Below, piece by piece: positions 11,879-23,338 of a stretch of DNA of 64,000 nt. Below the pieces are notes generated by a model. It was not told the DNA's origin, did not search any database, and was given only the letters and a program-made list of their open reading frames with translations. Position 1 is the first letter of the stretch; each line of letters begins with the position of its first letter. Where the stretch lies: positions 11,842,001 through 11,906,000 of the forward strand of contig NC_083380.1 in the NCBI RefSeq assembly GCF_031755915.1. The letters run 5' to 3'. The position numbers and the translations under genes were made by a program. This stretch comes from Ziziphus jujuba. Lineage: Eukaryota > Streptophyta > Magnoliopsida > Rosales > Rhamnaceae.

Positions 11879-14300
11879 GGCTTAATTTAGATACATATGT
11901 TGTATTAGAGATGTAGTAGTGTTTACTTAAAAGTAAATGCATAATCTTGTTTGTTATTATTAATATTATTTTTCTTTTTGGTTGTCAGCGACAGCCACTT
12001 GAGCTGGTGAAGTTAAAGAAGATCGATCTTAGTTATTCTGAGCACCTTATGCAAATACCAAATTTGTCTCGGGCTATAAATCTTGAAGTTTTGAATCTTC
12101 AAAGTTGCAGCAGTTTGGTTCAACTTCCTTCATTTTTTCAGAATCTTGGCAAGCTTCAGTTTCTACATTTGCAGGTTTGCTACAATCTTGAAGATGGCTT
12201 AGAAAATCTTCCAATCAATGTAAGAGAATTATACCTGGATAGGACAGCAATTAAAAGTTTGCCGGAGAGCATTTGGAAGTTGAAATATCTAGAACGGTTG
12301 GATCTTTCTTTTTGCCGAAACTTGAGAAAGATTCCAGAAATCTTGTGCCATATGAAATTCTTGGTGGAAATTATGTTATATGGAACAGAGATTGAAGAGT
12401 TGCCGAAGTCAATTGACAATCTAACCCGTCTTAAAACTCTATGTCTTGCGTGCAATAAGATCATTAAGTTTCTTCCAAACAGCCTATGTAAATTATTGCA
12501 TCTTCAAGAGTTGTACCTTAGGGAATGTTCATCACTTGAAGAATTGCCTCCCCTTCCACGTGGTTTGAGGAAATTGGATATAGGAAAATGTGAGAGACTG
12601 AAATCATTACCAGAGCTTCCATCATCTTTAGATTATTTGTGTCCAGTGGAATGTTCATCACTTGAAGAATTGCCTCCCCTTCCACGTGGTTTGAGAAAAT
12701 TGAATATAGGAAAATGTGAGAGACTGAAATCAATAGCAGAGCTTCCGTCATCGTTATTTGATTTGTGTGCAAAGGAATGTTCATCACTTGAAGAATTGCC
12801 TCCCCTTCCACATGATTTGGGTACATTGAATATAGTAAAATGTGAGAGACTGAAATCATTACCTGAGCTTCCGTCATCTTTAAATTATTTGAGGGCGAAT
12901 GAATGTTTATCAATTGAAGAATTGCCTCCCCTTCCACATTGTATGGTGAAATTGAATATAAGAAAATGTGAGAGACTGAAATCAATAGCAGAGCTTCCGT
13001 CATCGTTATATTGTTTGTTTGCAGAGGAATGTTCATCACTTGAAGAATTGCCTCCCCTTCCACATGATTTGGGTACATTGAATATAGGAAAATGTGAGAG
13101 ACTGAAATCATTACCAGAGCTTCCGTCATCTTTATATGATTTGTGTGCAGAGGGATGTTCATCACTTGAAGAATTGCCTCCCCTTCCACATCATTTGCGG
13201 CAACTGAATATAGGAAAATGTAAGAGACTGAAATCATTACCAGAGCTTCCGTCATCTTTATATGATTTGTGTGCAGAGGAATGTTCATCACTTGAAGAAT
13301 TGCCTCCCCTTCCACACAGTTTGCATATATTGAATATAGGAAAATGGGAGAGACTGAAATCATTACCAGAGCTTCCATCATCTTTAAAAGTTTTGAAAGC
13401 AAACGACTGCACATCGTTGGAGGCAATATCAAGCTGGGGGTATGCAACCGCACAAAAAAAATTTTACGAAGATCCGTTTTTTTCGTTTGAGAACTGTATA
13501 AAACTGGATGACAACACACTCAACAACGTAATTGCTAATCATGTGCACCATCAAGTTTCATCTGCTGAAGATGTATGTATCTTTCTCTCTCCTTTTATTT
13601 CTACTATAATCTTTTCTTTTTTTCTTTTTTTTTTTTTTTTTAGTGATTTGGATTTTATTTCATGTCTATATATGTCCATGGTGTACAGGATACTCTGTAT
13701 GTGTATCCAGGAGACGAAATCCCAGAGTGGTTCAGCTATCAAACTGGCGGTCAAGATTCAATCAGTATCCATCTTCCTCCAAATTGGTTTAAACTGGGAT
13801 TGAGATTTGCCATTTGCTTTGTTTATGTTGTGCTGAACGGTTATTATGATCAACTTATCGAAGTTGAATACGAATTCAATTTCAAAGCCAACACTAGTAA
13901 CGGCGGTGATGAACTTCTTTACAAGCATGGTGGTGAGCTTACAAGATTTTTGGGAAGAATTATTGATTCAGATCATGTGTCAATTGTTACGCAACCTCAC
14001 AACCGCAGAGGATTCTTTTGGCCTATTTCTGATGGTGAATTGTTAGAAGTGTTTGGGCCAAACTGGTCCTCTATCTGTCGCAACATTACCGAGGCTTCTT
14101 TCCGTGTATTCCACGAGGATCAGAACGGTGTGATTATGAACATAAAAAAGTTTGGGATTCACCCCCTTAACAATGGGTTTGAGGAGCCAAATGTAGACGG
14201 GGACAGTACTTCTAAAAGAGGGTTTGGTGAATGTTCTTCTGATCAACCCAATGGATACCAACACAACCATGACTCGCATCCTCACAATATTTCCAAGTGA
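8262..14300 (+). CDS. TIR-NBS-LRR disease resistance protein
   Basis: An intracellular immune receptor of the TNL class that senses pathogen effectors and signals through TIR NADase activity. Five exons join in frame: 8262-8740, 10279-11362, 11465-11803, 11989-13572 and 13689-14300, giving about 1365 aa. The TIR domain (about residues 12-150) has DVFLSFRGEDTR and the WCLNEL block with the catalytic Glu. NB-ARC has P-loop GMGGIGKTT (216-224), kinase-2 VFIVLDNLN, GSRIIVTSRDKQLL, GNPLALKVLGSSL, FLDIACFF and an intact MHD (RMHDLLRQMA). LRRs follow, including a sevenfold array at 813-1106, then a post-LRR C-JID-type domain (VYPGDEIPEWFSYQ) in the last exon. The start was chosen at MASSS directly before the TIR domain; an in-frame upstream frame exists but looks like leader. 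Kinase-2 has Asn where Asp is usual. All junctions keep frame, so the gene appears intact. Confidence 0.93.
8741..10278 (+). other. TNL intron 1 with CACTA-like sequence
   Basis: This 1.5-kb intron is long for the usual first intron of a TNL gene. Near 8899 it has ACTACAAGAAG, resembling the CACTACAAGAAA end of CACTA (En/Spm) transposons. Over the next 400 bp come many TTTGTCACT or AGTGACAAA-type repeats in both orientations, as in subterminal regions of such elements. A matching right end was not found, so this is a degraded or partial insertion. Confidence 0.45.
12523..13404 (+). repeat. 7 x 126-bp LRR-coding array
   Basis: Units start at 12523, 12649, 12775, 12901, 13027, 13153 and 13279, exactly 126 bp apart with no indels. 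Each encodes 42 aa made of two 21-aa LRRs. The first half reads (E/G)CSSLEELPPLP with a variable tail, the second C(E/K)RLKSLPELPSSL with a variable tail. Unit 4 is the most changed in the first half (CLSIEELPPLP). Variation clusters around the ends of each LRR. The array is a recent in-frame amplification by unequal exchange within exon 4 of the TNL gene. Confidence 0.95.
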
Positions 14301-14880
14301 ATCAAGCTTAAGGGATAATATATTACCGTTTCTTTTTCAAATGAATAGGTACGTAAATCATTTTACATATATATATATATATATATTGGTACATTGAAAT
14401 ATATATTATATCTCCATACAAATTATTACTACTTTTGAATCTACCTAAATAAAGGGCCCTAGAAATATAGAGAAAAATCGTTAAGAGGAAAGTTCATATG
14501 CAAATGCTTATTTTTATGTTTTTTTTCTTAATTTTATTATTTTCTTTGATCAGAAAGTGACACCAACTTGCTCATTTTTATTAGTAAAATCTTTCAAGCA
14601 TTTGTGCATTTAAAAAGGCATTTTCCTTTTTTGGTTTTTTTTTATTTTTTATTTTTTTCGGGCCCAAAAAAAAAAAAAAAAAAAGCTCTACTGAAAAACG
14701 AATATAATACATGTTGTTTTGATGTTTTCCAAATTTTATATTAATATCTTACAAGTGTTTGATAAAACGCGTTAAAAAATGGTAGTTTTACTTTTTCCTG
14801 GTAATTTTTTTGCGTAATAATTTTCCGAAACATTTAATCAGCTGTTTTGGCAGATAACACTAAAAGCTTTGATGGAGGTC

Positions 14881-14884
<4 letters not shown>

Positions 14885-14925
<41 letters not shown>
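14885..14925. repeat. (GA)n microsatellite
   Basis: About 20 uninterrupted GA units about 580 bp downstream of the TNL stop codon. Confidence 0.95.
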
Positions 14926-14928
<3 letters not shown>

Positions 14929-15384
14929 CAGTAAGAAGGGCAAAACAGAGGGATAAAGGGAGATAAGGTTGACCGCCCGGTAACCGCAGAGCTCTTAGTT
15001 TGTTATACAAGGGAGTGGAAAGGAGGGAAGAGAAACAGTCAAGCTCTAATGGCCTACAATTGTTCTTTTTTTTGTTCAATTATTTTTTTTTTTTTGGGAA
15101 TTAAACTCTTAAATATTTTTACACTTTTTTTTTTTAGTTTATATATTTTTTAGCGTTGTTACTTTTTTTTTATTTGGGGGGAGAATTTGCACATTGTTAC
15201 TACATTACATAACCACTCACATTGCCCCTAAGGTATTCTCTATCTGTTTGTCACTTTGATTTAATCATATACCAATCCATGAAAAATAACTTTTTATCTG
15301 ATAGAAAGAAAAAAAAAAAAACACAAAACACAAAACACAAAACACGAAACAAATTTAATTGTTAAAATACCTTATTAAAAATTA

Positions 15385-16020
15385 GTTTGTAAAATTATCG
15401 TTTATTAAAATTTTATATTTTTTAAACTAACGTTATTGATAGAAAAAAAAATTCCCATTTCTCCTGAAGCATTTTTCCTATTTTCGTTAATCTATTCATT
15501 TATCACTCAAAAGTTTATTTCTAATAATTTTTTTTTTAAAACTAATGTCATTTTTTTCTTTTCTTTTTTTTTTTTTGACATATGTTTTTCCGTTTTGATT
15601 TCAAGTTTTTTTTTCTTTCTTTTTTTTTTTCCTTAGTTTGCAAAATTAACCTTTATTAAAATTTTATATTTTTTAAAATTAATGATATTTGATAGAAAAA
15701 TAGTCAATGAAAAATAATTTTCCCATTTTTCCTGAAACATTTTTCCTCTTTTTGTTAATTTACTTATTTATCACTCAAAGTTTATTTCTAATCATTTTTT
15801 AAAAAACTCATGCCTTCTTATGTTTACCCAAGTTCCTTTTTCATTTTTTTTCCCTAAATTCATGTCTTTTCTTTTTCTTTTTGACCTCAAGATTTTTTAT
15901 TTTTTATTTTTTATTTTTTTTTTGTAACTCACGCATTTTTCCCATTTTCGTTAATCTATTCATTTATCACTCAAAGTTTATTTCTAATATATATAAACTC
16001 ATGTCTTCTGATTTTACCGA
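15385..16020. repeat. T-rich tandem repeat, about 250-bp units
   Basis: Two fuller units begin near 15391 and 15641, and a third partial unit covers about 15935-16010. Shared blocks are TTTATTAAAATTTTATATTT, CCCATTT(C/T)TCCTGAA(G/A)CATT, TTAAT(C/T)TA(T/C)T(C/T)ATTTATCACTC and AAGTTTATTTCTAAT. The copies are clearly diverged and no coding is visible. Confidence 0.65.
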
Positions 16021-16650
16021 TCGAGTTCGTCTTTGCAATTTTTTATTTTTTATTTTTTCTAAACTCATGTCTTTTCTTTCTTTTTTTTTTTCTGTTTTTC
16101 CTTTCTTTGTTACTCAAGTCATTGAAAAAAAGAATAAAAATAATAATTTCCCCATCCTTTTTGAATTTTTTTTTTCTAAATTTGTGTCTTTTTTTTTTTT
16201 AATAACTTGTGTTTTCCTTTTTGAACACAAGTTCAACCCCCCCCCCCCTCTCTTTTTTTTTTGTAAATCAAGTTATTTTAAAAATTACAATTTTATTAAA
16301 TGTTCTATTTATGATATCTCTATTTTTCCCCTTAAAGTTTTTCTAATTATTCATTTCCTTTTATTTATTTATATCTTCTTCTTCGTTTTAACATATGTAT
16401 TATTTTTCTATTACTCATATTCTCATTCATCTTTACTTATGATGGATAAATTATAGTTCTCCGAATTGAAAACTCAACGCCATTTTTCAGACATCAAACA
16501 AGGATAACTCAGTTCAGCATTACACATCACCACACCACAAAATACTAAACCCATTATGTTATTGGGAAAGGGATAGTCGTATGTTACTAGATAGTTGTAT
16601 GTTACATGACTATTTTTAGTCCACTGACCGTTAACTAAGAGACAAGACGT

Positions 16651-16924
16651 TGATAGAGTCTCTTGGGGTCGTTTACTTGGGACAAGCTTGGTACGATAGG
16701 GGTAGTGTGATACTAGGTTAGATCATTTGTAGTTGTCAGTTTTTCGTAAAGGTCCAAATTTCCCATCTTTGTAAAGGTCAGTTATTTATTTCCCATGGTG
16801 CATGTAAATATCAGTAGATATCATGGAATGGGCTTATGAATGAATGAATATTGATCTTCCAAGCTCTATGTCTCTTCTCTTTTCCTTTATATTTCTTCTT
16901 GTTAGTTCTTGACTCGCTATTACA
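16651..16924 (+). mobile_element. 5' LTR of gutted LTR retrotransposon
   Basis: It starts TGATAGAGTC and ends TATTACA, directly before a primer-binding-like site. A diverged partial second copy sits at about 23339-23499 after a purine tract. Shared blocks include CAAGCTTGG, ATACTAG(G/A)TTAG(A/G)TCAT, TTGTCAGTTTTTC and GGTCAGTTATTTATTT. The left boundary is inferred from the second copy. Confidence 0.72.
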
Positions 16925-16930
16925 AATCAT

Positions 16931-16943
16931 TTGGTATCAAAGC
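16931..16943 (+). other. Primer-binding site (tRNA-Met type)
   Basis: TTGGTATCAAAGC follows the LTR end by 6 bp. It differs by one base from the plant consensus TGGTATCAGAGC, which pairs with initiator tRNA-Met and primes minus-strand DNA synthesis. Confidence 0.75.
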
Positions 16944-17088
16944 AACGTTCCACGGACACCTGTGTTAAGACTAAAGCAGAATTCTATGTAGAGGCTCGGG
17001 AAATACTAGCAAGACATGATACTAGCCTGGAGCAACTCCTTTCTACCTTGCAGATTGTTCTCAATGAGTCACAAGCTTTAAGGTTTAG

Positions 17089-17227
17089 TGTCAGGACCCG
17101 TCCAAAGTTCCTCACCGGAACCCTAGACAAGCCCTGATCCCAGGGAAACCCTACCGGTGTCAGGACCCGTCCAGAATTCCTCCTCCAAAACCCTAAACAA
17201 GCCCTGATCCCAGGGAAACCCTACCGG
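17089..17227 (-). repeat. Duplicated LTR terminus, 69/70-bp tandem
   Basis: TGTCAGGACCCGTCC...CCCTACCGG occurs twice, at 17089-17157 and 17158-17227, with a few substitutions. Only the second runs on into the rest of the LTR-like copy. Confidence 0.9.
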
Positions 17228-19448
17228 ACCCTCCAACGGAAAATCCGACAGAGCCTCCCCTAAGGGATTTACTTACCACAAATTACCTGCACTGAAAACA
17301 CACTTCTATAAACGTCCCCTTATTCCTCTCACAAACTACAAATTGTTCCACGAATTTCAGCACTTCTCAAAAGCAACAACAGTCCAGTGCATAAATAAAA
17401 CAGAAGTATCCCAATAGTATACAGAGCTTTAAGAAGTGCTAAACAACAGAAATACAACAAGGCTGAAAGGAAATAATACACTGAAATGAAAGAGTACAGA
17501 AGTACTTCTCGAAACACAACAGCAGCGGAAAACTTGGTTCGCTCCGGAAGAACGTCTACCACCACTTGCACCTAAGGGAACGGAATTTAAGAGTGTGAGA
17601 TGCTAATCATCTCCGTGAGTAACCCGAACTACTGAACACCTTTTGTGATAATAAAAATAATAGTAATAGCAATTAAGGAATAAAACAAATACCAACAATT
17701 AATAAATAAATAATAATAACTTTTGGAAAATAATAATTTCCCTCAAAACTCTCACCAATCGCTCCGTTTGAAATGTTCCCTTTTTAAAACATTTTCGCAA
17801 AACCCAATGTACGTACCTCCCAAAAACCAAGGGATTAAACCATTTGATACACAATAAATAAATAAAAACATACCCCAATATATATAATAAAAATATAATA
17901 AATTATAGTAAATACATTTTGAACACCTTTGGGGTTTAAACCATTATTTGCAATTTACACCGACGCACCACACCATATACCGGTGATACCCTCCGATACT
18001 CAGCGTCCCGAGCACCGACTGGCGGGGAGGTTAAAGAGAGAAACCTGCAACGGTCACTTCGGCGTCCCGACAGTACCGCTGCTAAAAACCATCACCCGGC
18101 CAAGGAGGGGGGCGGCTGTGCGCAACAATAACCTTGCCTGCCCACGGTCCAATGGCAACTCACGGGTGAAGTAATAACCGCATGCTAAACCATATAATAA
18201 CCGCGTGCTACCACGTGTCCATACACCATACACCAGAACACCAATACTGTATGAGTGTGTCTAAAAATAAACATTAATAACCAACCGTACCGTTTTTCCA
18301 AAAACCACCGTGGGAAGTATACCAAATTTTCACAAAACACCATCCCACATATTTTTATTTAATAACCCGGTACGAAACATTGATAACCAACAAACCACAA
18401 TTTTCTCGAAATACGAAATGCAACCATAAAAATACCGCGGGCATAATTTATAAAATCTAAACAAATATTTTCGTAAAATATTTAATCCAATTATGCCCGA
18501 AAAATCAATACTGAAAACCACGTACAAATAATACCGAAACATACTATGCTCATGCATAATAAACAAATTAAACCACAATAAACCATAATTAAATCACACC
18601 ACATGAGCATAATTTAAATACCAAATTAAATACCAATTAAATATAATTAATTGCCCAAAATAATTTTTGAAGGTGGGTCACTCACCTGGAGCACGCAAAT
18701 CAACTAAGATCCTCCTCGGGATCAACTCTACTACTCGCGCGTGCACCTAAACAACCACAGTACACCAACCAAAAATATTAATATTTTATTCGGGTAATTC
18801 CCAAATGGATACCCGGGGAGCGAACACCAAGCGATATCTAAAGGGTTACGAGTTATATACCGAATCGAAGCTCGCGTGATGAGGGTCACGGATTCGGTCT
18901 TACTTTCCGGTGATCGGACCCGACGGGGTCGGAATCTCGCCGGAAAGCTTTTCGGGTTTCGGCTCCGCAATTCTCCCAAACCATCGCGAAAATGGCCAGA
19001 AGTGGGTCGATTTGCAGTGGCCGGCGGTGGAGGGGAAAAACTCGCCGCCGAACTTCGGACGTCCGATCCGGGCGCGTCCGGCGGCCGTTCGCCGTGAAAC
19101 TTGGAGGTTTTGCCGGAAATGGGGAGGGAAAACTTTCTGGCCAGCGCGTGCACTGTAGATCGGCCGGAACAGTGAAAAAACTCCGGTGGCCGGCGGTCTT
19201 TCTCTCTCTCTTTCTCTCTCTTCCCCGAGAGTTTTAACAAATAAAAACCCCTGTGTGACACTGTTCATGCCACGTGGACCAATTAGAAGCTGACACATGG
19301 TGTTTCACTGTTCACCGACCCAAAAACATTAAAATAATACGGTATCCGGTAAACTTCAAACGTCCATAACTTTTCAACCGGATGTCCGTTTTAAGCGTGC
19401 CGCTAGTCTGTGAACTCGTATCGACGAGCACTTCACAACCATGCACGA

Positions 19449-19690
19449 GTCAAAGCTCATTTCCCCATAAACAAAAAGTCAACCCCGGCACTCCTTGGAC
19501 AGTTTGGACCGCAACTTGTTTCATCCATAACTTTCAAACCGTAGCTCCGTTTTCGACGTGCTACCAGTCTACGAACTCGGGGCATCGTGCACTTCGCCAC
19601 GGTACCCTGGTCAACTCGAAATTCCCACCGAGTCAAAAAGTCAACTTTTGACCCCCTAAGTCAACGGTCAACGGTCAACCTCGGTCAACG
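19449..19690 (-). promoter_or_regulatory. W-box cluster, copy A
   Basis: At least nine TTGAC cores read on the minus strand (GTCAA on plus) and one on the plus strand fall within about 240 bp. Several are in the full W-box forms TTGACC or TTGACT that WRKY factors bind. They sit near the 5' (U3) end of the minus-strand LTR, where promoters and enhancers are expected. Binding itself is inferred. Confidence 0.5.
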
Positions 19691-22222
19691 TGCACGGATT
19701 CCGGTGCAATTTGGGACTGGGTGTTACAACCGGACCCTCCTATGGAAAATCCAGCAGAACCTCCCCTAAGGGATGGACTTACCACAAATTCCTGCATTGA
19801 AAACACACTTCTATAACGTTCCCCTTATTCCTCCCACAATACTACAAGTTGATTCCACAAATTTCAGCACTTCAAAAACAAATAACAGTAATCCAGTGCA
19901 TAATAAATACATAAGTGTCCCATATAATATACGGAGCTTTATGAAGTACTACTAAGTATAGAATACAACAAGAGTGAAAGAAATATTACAACTGCAATAA
20001 AAGAAGAACAGGGTACTTCACGAACTAAAACAGCGATGAAGATCAAGTCCGCTTCGGATGAACACCAACAACCTGGTACCTAGAGGAACGAAATTTGAAA
20101 ATATGAGATGCTAATCATCTCAGTGAGTAACCCTATCTACTATACAATATAATACCACGGTAATAAAGTAGATAAATAATAATTAATTGGAAATAATAAT
20201 TTCTCTCAAAACCCTTACAATTTTCTCAGTTGGAAAAGTTCCCCTTTTAAAACTTTTTCACAAAACCCTTTGTTTGTATTCCCCGAAAACCAAGACATCA
20301 ATTAATTCACTGAATATCAAATAAAATATAATAAGTCAAGCATCCAAAATATTTAAAATCCCCAATCAAATAAATACCAGAAACAGTATATAATTATATT
20401 TTTACTTCCAATATGATTTTAAAATATTTATTTTAAAATTCCAGTTCTTAAAATCACTTGATGCACCCACTATATACCAGTGGCGCCAACAGTACCCAGT
20501 GTCCCAAGGTACCGCCAGATAGGAGGTTATAGAAAGAAACCGACATACGGTCGCGTGGCGTCCCATCGCCCCGCTGCTAACTGGTGTCCCGGCCATGGAG
20601 GGGCGGCCTACTCTCATCCGATGGCAACCACAGGACAACCTCATAAAATCACCTGGGCGCTAATCACATCCGTGTGCACACTAACCATATCACATATAAA
20701 CAGAACACCAGTACATGCACGGTGCATCTAAAAATCATAAAATCCACATATTTAATTTATATATCAAAACTCACATTTTGCATAAACATAGCGGGTTTAT
20801 TCCATCTGCTTGAACCCAGAAATTCTCCACAATTTCTTTATAATCAACACCATAAATTCCATGATTTTCAAATCCACCAATTCAAATATTCCAATTTTTC
20901 CAATAGCATAAATAATTCTTGAAGTGTAATAATTAAATCACATAATATTCCATGGGCATACTTTATAAAAATTGAAGTCACCAACATAAACAAATATTTC
21001 CTTGAAATATTTGAAAATCAAATCATGCCCGATTTAATATTAAAACCACAAGAATTTCAAAATCCTCAATACCATAAAATAGTTTCACATTTGCATAAAT
21101 TTATATAATGCATATTTTCTTTAATCAAAATAAATTCACCAATAATTCCACAATAAATCAATTAAATATTTGGCACATAGAATTTAAATTCCAAATATTC
21201 AAATCACACATAATAATCACCAATTCAATTCCCGAAATTAATTTGAAGGTGGGTCACTCACCTGGAGCACGCAATTAATCTCAGATCCACCATGGGATCA
21301 ATTCCATGATTCACCCGTGCTCCTAAAACACAATTCACACACAGTCAAATAAATTAATATTTTAATCGGATAAATAATACCCGGTACCCGGGGGGTCAAA
21401 CACAAACGTTATCCAAAATTGACAAATTATATGTCTATGGAAAGCTTGTGAGATGAGGATCACATTACCGACCTCCATTGAGTTCAATTCGACCGGCGGT
21501 GGCCGGAATTTGGTCGAAAAGATTCGGCAAGTTGAGTTAATTGGAGCTCAGAATCGGAATCAGAGGGTCCAAATTAGTGGGAAAGGACTGGTTGCACGAC
21601 CGGTGGCTGCCGGAAAATGGGCAAACCAGCGACACACCGGCCGCCGGCGTTGGAGGCCGATCCCGGCGCTTCCGCTGGCCATTCGGCCGGAGATTTGGCC
21701 GCCGGTGTCACCCAGCTGGGGGCTTTCACGTCGGCCGGTGCGTGAGTGGTTCCGGTGGCCGAAAAATGTGCAGCAGGGAGAGAAAGAGACGGTCGGTGGG
21801 AAGGAAGAAAGAAAGAAAGAAAGAAGAAGAAGAAGAAGAAGAAGAAGGATCGGGCCCCGTGGCCTTTTTCTCCCACGTGGGGAAAAGAAAAGAAAAAAAA
21901 AAGAAAAAGAAAAAGGAAAATAAAAATAAAAAGAAATAAATTAAAAAAATAATTAAATAATATTAATAATAATGTTATTATTTAAAATAATAATAAAATA
22001 ATATGATATTACACATGGTTGACATGTGACTTCTCAACATGGTGACACATGGTCACCTTCATTAAGTCACACGTGGCACATCGTTACACGTTAAAAAATA
22101 ATATTAAAATAATACAGTATTTGAAAAACTCTACAGGTCCATAACTTCCAAACCACATGTCCAAATCGGACATGCCACTAGTCTACAGACTCGTATCAAC
22201 GAGCACTTCACAACCATACATG

Positions 22223-22370
22223 AGTCAACACTCAACTTTGCATGAATAAAAAGTCAACTCCGGCACCCCTTGGACAGTTTGGACCTTAACTTGTTTTGCT
22301 CATAACTTTCAAACCGTACAAACTTTCAAACCCCTTTGGTCAATGGTCAACAGTCAACCTCGGTCAACGT
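22223..22370 (-). promoter_or_regulatory. W-box cluster, copy B
   Basis: Six TTGAC cores on the minus strand lie at the equivalent position of copy B, including the run GGTCAACAGTCAACC. The cluster survives although the copies have diverged elsewhere. Confidence 0.48.
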
Positions 22371-23338
22371 ACAAAAATTTCGACATGGTTCAGGACGGGG
22401 TGTTACATTTAGCATGCACAACAACTAAGGAACCAAGATGTCAACCCTTTTCATCAGGGAGAATCCTCGTTGAACCAAGTGCCACATTGTTTTGAGAATT
22501 TAACCTCTCAAAATAAGGCAGAAAAGGGTCCCAAATTCAAGTTGCACTTTCTGAAACTTGATGGAGAGGACCCAATGAGTGGATTTACAAGTGTGTGCAA
22601 TATTTTAAATTTAACAGTGTGGAACCCGATCAGCAAGTCCAATTGGCTTCCTTTCACCTTTAAGGAGTTGCTTTATAGTGAAATCGCTTGTTGAGTAAGT
22701 TTAAAAAGCCTCTTACATGGAGAGCATTTACCCGGGCAACTACATCGGTTTGGACCTGCCGAATATGAAGACACCCTGAGGCTTTCACTGATTGAAGTAA
22801 ACTTCTACCATGGCTCTTTATCAATCAAAATTTGAATGATTGTCTCAGAGGATTGATATGCTATTGGAAGGTTACATGATTGGTTATTTAATGGTTGGAT
22901 TGCAAGATGATGTATGCATAGATGTAAAAGTGAAGAGGCCAAAGTCTTTTATGGAAGCCATAAGGTCACGATGGACTGAAGAGTGGAATCAATTGCGGTG
23001 AAGGAGCATTGGCCAATTGCATCAACTTGAATAGGTACCATTGCCAAAGTTTATTGTGGATCTGTTTGTAGGCCTCTTAGGCAACTTCCAATGGTGCGAT
23101 CTTCTCCATAAACCTCCACAGGTCTTAAAGAGATCACAAGTTAGCATGCCAAGGAACAAACGACTAAGGATTTGTGTTTTGCGATTAACATTTCATTGTA
23201 GGCCATCACTGCTAACACCCTTAAATTTACATGATTGATGAGCCAACCACGGTGGTAGTGGTGGAAAAACAAGTGGTGGTTTCCCAAAAAATAACCTAAC
23301 TTCTTCCTTGAGGACAAGGAAACTATAAGGGGGAGAAA

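Larger units (their letters stand above)
14301..16650. other. Repeat-rich intergenic stretch
   Basis: No gene was seen. It contains (TA)n near 14370, a poly-A tract near 14668-14684, a (GA)n microsatellite at 14885-14925, T-rich tandem repeats at 15385-16020 and a C run near 16238-16247. The long frame at 15881-16456 is low-complexity T-rich translation. Confidence 0.6.
17089..22407 (-). mobile_element. Nested LTR-type insertion, two diverged 2.6-kb copies
   Basis: The insertion is flanked by identical TTTAG (17084-17088 and 22408-22412) and interrupts a gag frame. Its ends are TG...CA. Read on the minus strand it starts TGTAACACCCCGTCC, a common plant LTR start, and ends CGGGTCCTGACA. Copy A is 17158-19728 and copy B 19729-22407, in the same orientation, about 80% alike by eye. 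An extra 69-bp repeat of the LTR terminus lies at 17089-17157. No primer site, purine tract or protein-coding internal region lies between the copies. Each copy carries a GC-rich block (about 18890-19200 and 21480-21860), a W-box cluster and the motif CTCCAGGTGAGTGACC. The copies are best read as LTRs of a non-autonomous or recombined element. Confidence 0.78.
16931..23338 (+). mobile_element. Internal region of gutted gypsy-like element
   Basis: After the primer site a gag-like frame starts (KTKAEFYVEAREILARHDTS, then LEQLLSTLQIVLNE). It is cut at 17088 by a nested insertion and resumes at 22408-22412, with gag-like sequence such as KFKLHFLKLDGEDPMSGF. Several stops and frameshifts are present. 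Only about 1.1 kb of internal sequence remains. It ends in GACAAGGAAAC, then the purine tract AAGGGGGAGAAA before the second LTR. Protease, reverse transcriptase and integrase are missing, so this is a deletion derivative. Confidence 0.65.

Noticed and set aside
12518..13519. 333-codon open frame on the minus strand with repeated blocks
   Set aside because: It is the antisense of the 126-bp LRR array. The repeat length is a multiple of three, so one stop-free unit keeps the whole antisense frame open.
15881..16456. 191-codon Phe-rich frame
   Set aside because: It is translation of T-rich low-complexity repeats, with no codon structure or domain.
18731..19298. Overlapping frames of 73-176 codons on both strands
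   Set aside because: They come from a GC-rich block in an LTR-like copy. The frame is not kept in the second copy at 21453-21952, so coding is unlikely.
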